64,000 bases of DNA. Origin: Bradyrhizobium sp. BRP22. Lineage in GTDB: Bacteria; Pseudomonadota; Alphaproteobacteria; Rhizobiales; Xanthobacteraceae. Of the stretch, positions 63,987 to 64,000 are shown piece by piece. The position numbers were made by a program, and so were the translations under genes. The number at the start of each line of letters is the position of its first letter. Within the stretch, counting starts at the first letter, position 1. Under the pieces are notes generated by a model that saw only the letters and a list, made by a program, of their open reading frames with translations, had not been told where the DNA came from and did not search any database. Location of the stretch: assembly GCF_020194175.1 (NCBI RefSeq), contig NZ_JADYVX010000020.1, forward strand, positions 1 to 64,000, written 5' to 3'.

Positions 63987-64000
63987 CTTGCGCGGATAGC

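Overview
The window looks like a chromosomal segment of a Bradyrhizobium-like alphaproteobacterium (Nitrobacteraceae). The reasons are GC-rich coding sequence, a fixL-fixJ-fixK oxygen-sensing cassette, many TTGA-N6-TCAA (FNR/FixK-type) sites, and several families of long palindromic intergenic repeats of the kind seen in bradyrhizobia. No rRNA, tRNA, CRISPR array, prophage or intact insertion sequence was recognised. All assignments come from reading the translations, not from database searches.

Region A (about 1-31 kb) is an accessory, oxygen/energy-related region. It holds acetyl-CoA synthetase (acs) divergent from a DUF485-actP acetate-uptake operon that continues into a cNMP/CBS/DUF294 signalling protein and a DnaQ-like exonuclease. 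Next come a phasin-like protein, a CBS-pair protein, a fixL reading frame with a large in-frame internal deletion, intact fixJ, and fixK. These are followed by a pyridoxamine-phosphate-oxidase-like protein, three small c-type cytochromes, two tandem-domain universal stress proteins, OpgC, a P1B-type metal ATPase with a C-terminal hemerythrin domain (Nia-like), an NfeD protease with a slipin, a YfhO-like membrane protein, a LysR/aldo-keto reductase pair and a cytochrome b561. Ten intergenic FixK-type boxes or near-matches lie in this region, plus one weaker lookalike. Five genes (CBS protein, PNPOx-like protein, universal stress protein, cytochrome c, cytochrome b561), and a sixth with a one-base-variant box (the other universal stress protein), have the box centred about 62-69 bases before the start codon, a constant promoter architecture. 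The region is also decaying: remnants of adk, YeeE/YedE (tentative), DUF2269 and groEL are present.

Region B (about 31-46 kb) has MurA carrying Asp in place of the catalytic Cys (predicted fosfomycin insensitivity), a DUF305-like anchored protein, a MATE exporter with DUF2867, a soluble GAF histidine kinase, a Sel1-TonB receptor-PiuC iron-uptake operon, an AraC regulator, an FAD oxidoreductase and a FUSC exporter.

Region C (about 46-64 kb) is mostly metabolic or housekeeping: MmgE/PrpD, a GNAT, an SGNH-like protein with an MBOAT O-acyltransferase, pirin, PurC, succinate-semialdehyde dehydrogenase, a beta-lactamase-fold hydrolase, a GST, an HD-domain protein, a MocR regulator, a zinc-less quinone-reductase-like MDR, adenosine kinase and MurJ. 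About 1 kb of stacked palindromic repeats lies at 60.4-61.35 kb.

Taken together, region A reads as a low-oxygen regulon: FixJ acting on fixK, and FixK on cytochromes, stress proteins, acetate use and metal export. Its dedicated sensor FixL appears broken, so oxygen input would have to come from another kinase.
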